Below are positions 14,769 to 15,696 of a stretch of DNA of 15,696 nucleotides, one piece after another. Within the stretch, counting starts at the first letter, position 1. Every line of letters begins with the position of its first letter. The notes beneath the pieces are model-generated. The model was given only the letters and a program-made list of their open reading frames with translations. It was not told the DNA's origin and made no database searches. This DNA comes from Dehalococcoidia bacterium UBA2979. Lineage in GTDB: Bacteria > Chloroflexota > Dehalococcoidia > UBA2979. The DNA is taken from assembly GCA_002348225.1 (NCBI GenBank), contig DEAP01000101.1, positions 1 through 15,696 on the forward strand, in the 5' to 3' direction. Both the position numbers and the translations under genes were made by a program.

Positions 14769-14809
14769 TTCATTTTTAAACAGCCGAGAAAAGATCTAAA
14801 AGCCCAAAG

Positions 14810-15682
14810 TTATATCACCATGCCATCAAATAATTTTCCGACATCGGTGTCGGCAACATTGGCACTGGCTCTTGCTTGGCTCAGCCTTTGGTGAGCTGGG
14901 ACGCTAGCATCATCCCGATAAACAAGCCCGATCGGGATCCCAGGTTTAGCTGCAAGTGCAATCGCTTGGAAGTAGTCCGATGGGTCATATTCGTCTGGCG
15001 TAGGGATAGCTAACGGCGTAATCCCGTTGGCTTCATCACCCTTCAGCGCAGCGTAAGTATCGTTATATGTTGTACATGGTGACTGCACGTGAACAATAGA
15101 GAAACCTGGAAAGTCCATTGCTTCTTGAATCGCTAATGCTAGATCTTTAACTCGAGTTGAGAGTTCAGAGACGATATATCGCGCCCCCGCGCCGAGATAA
15201 ACTGAAAGAGGGTTCATTCGATCGTCAAGTTTCCCAAATTTAGTCGTTGGAGTTACTTCCTCAAGATCAGTCGTCGGAGAAGCCTGACCTTTAGTTAACC
15301 CGTAAATGCCATTATCCATCACAACGGCGGTCACATCGAGGTTACGTCTTGCTTGAGGTGCAATATGCTCGCCACCTATCGACAGAAAGTCTCCATCACC
15401 AGAGACCACTAGAATATTTAAATCTGGATTAGCTGACTTTGCCCCGTACGCAATAGGAAGCGTTCTTCCATGGATACCATGAATTCCAAAAGGTTGTGGC
15501 CCCTCCTGAAGATGGACCAAATTACCTGAACAGCCAATCCCTGCCACTATTACAGAATTTTCGACCGGCTCTTGTTTTTCTGAAGCACGTGCAACCAGTG
15601 CCATCTCAATGGCTCGCTTTACACCGAAATCACCACAGCCCGGACACCACTTAAAATCGTAATCAGGGTTTCGTTTCGCCAT
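14810..15682 (-). CDS. 2-oxoacid:ferredoxin oxidoreductase, beta subunit (KorB/PorB-like)
   Basis: Thiamine-diphosphate enzyme subunit that, with an alpha or alpha-gamma subunit, decarboxylates a 2-oxoacid to an acyl-CoA and reduces ferredoxin. 290 residues, cytoplasmic. C13 and C16 (WCPGCGDFG), C51 (GIGCSG) and C203 (SPCTTYN) fit the four ligands of the beta-subunit 4Fe-4S cluster. TPP and Mg binding are seen as SGDGDFLSIGG (about residues 94-104) and DNGIYGLTKGQASPT (123-137). This is the short beta type of two-subunit enzymes such as 2-oxoglutarate:ferredoxin oxidoreductase. Pyruvate or broad substrate use cannot be excluded, so I leave the symbol blank. ATG start with AGGAG at 15692-15696. 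The alpha subunit gene should lie just right of the window edge. Confidence 0.93.
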   Translation of the reverse strand: MAKRNPDYDFKWCPGCGDFGVKRAIEMALVARASEKQEPVENSVIVAGIGCSGNLVHLQEGPQPFGIHGIHGRTLPIAYGAKSANPDLNILVVSGDGDFLSIGGEHIAPQARRNLDVTAVVMDNGIYGLTKGQASPTTDLEEVTPTTKFGKLDDRMNPLSVYLGAGARYIVSELSTRVKDLALAIQEAMDFPGFSIVHVQSPCTTYNDTYAALKGDEANGITPLAIPTPDEYDPSDYFQAIALAAKPGIPIGLVYRDDASVPAHQRLSQARASANVADTDVGKLFDGMVI

Positions 15683-15696
15683 AACTGATCTCTCCT

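Overview
The window holds thirteen protein genes and no RNA gene, CRISPR array, prophage or insertion sequence that I can see. Base composition looks even at a moderate GC content (by eye, not computed). GTG and TTG starts are common, genes are tightly packed, and the proteins are mostly bacterial core functions. The gene mix suggests an uncultivated, probably marine Chloroflexota (SAR202 or other Dehalococcoidia-like) bacterium. It includes TopA with C-terminal TopoC repeats and no visible zinc fingers, a two-subunit-type 2-oxoacid:ferredoxin oxidoreductase, and a membrane-anchored baseplate-J-like protein between alaS and ruvX. The taxon is an inference, not something the sequence proves.

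Left block, bases 1-5336, minus strand: alaS, a membrane protein with a baseplate-J-like outer domain, ruvX, and the 5' part of mltG, which runs off the left edge. Spacings are 1, 29 and -4 bases, so this is one operon. alaS/ruvX/mltG clustering is familiar from other bacteria. The alaS start is better placed at a GTG inside the longest reading frame.

Centre block, 5455-12410, plus strand, divergent from alaS: a glmU homologue, a CorC/HlyC-type CNNM-CBS protein, topA and dnaN. The GlmU homologue is the most unusual gene here. Its acetyltransferase half keeps every key residue I can check, but its uridyltransferase half has lost the nucleotide-binding signature and most catalytic residues while keeping the reading frame. 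The topA upstream region carries nested direct repeats that could be operators.

Right block, 12417-15682, minus strand, convergent with dnaN: 2-oxoacid:ferredoxin oxidoreductase beta subunit, a PTPS/QueD-family enzyme with the ExxHGH signature of PTPS-III (folate branch), two small single-pass membrane proteins of unknown function, and an MBL-fold metallohydrolase. The last four genes are separated by 25, -4 and 9 bases and are probably co-transcribed. The two small proteins and the hydrolase form the least understood part of the window.

Overall the region is mostly core housekeeping: translation, cell wall, replication and topology, and central carbon metabolism. I see no convincing new defence or mobile system. 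The best leads are the degenerate GlmU N-domain, the PTPS-III call, and the two-small-protein plus MBL operon.
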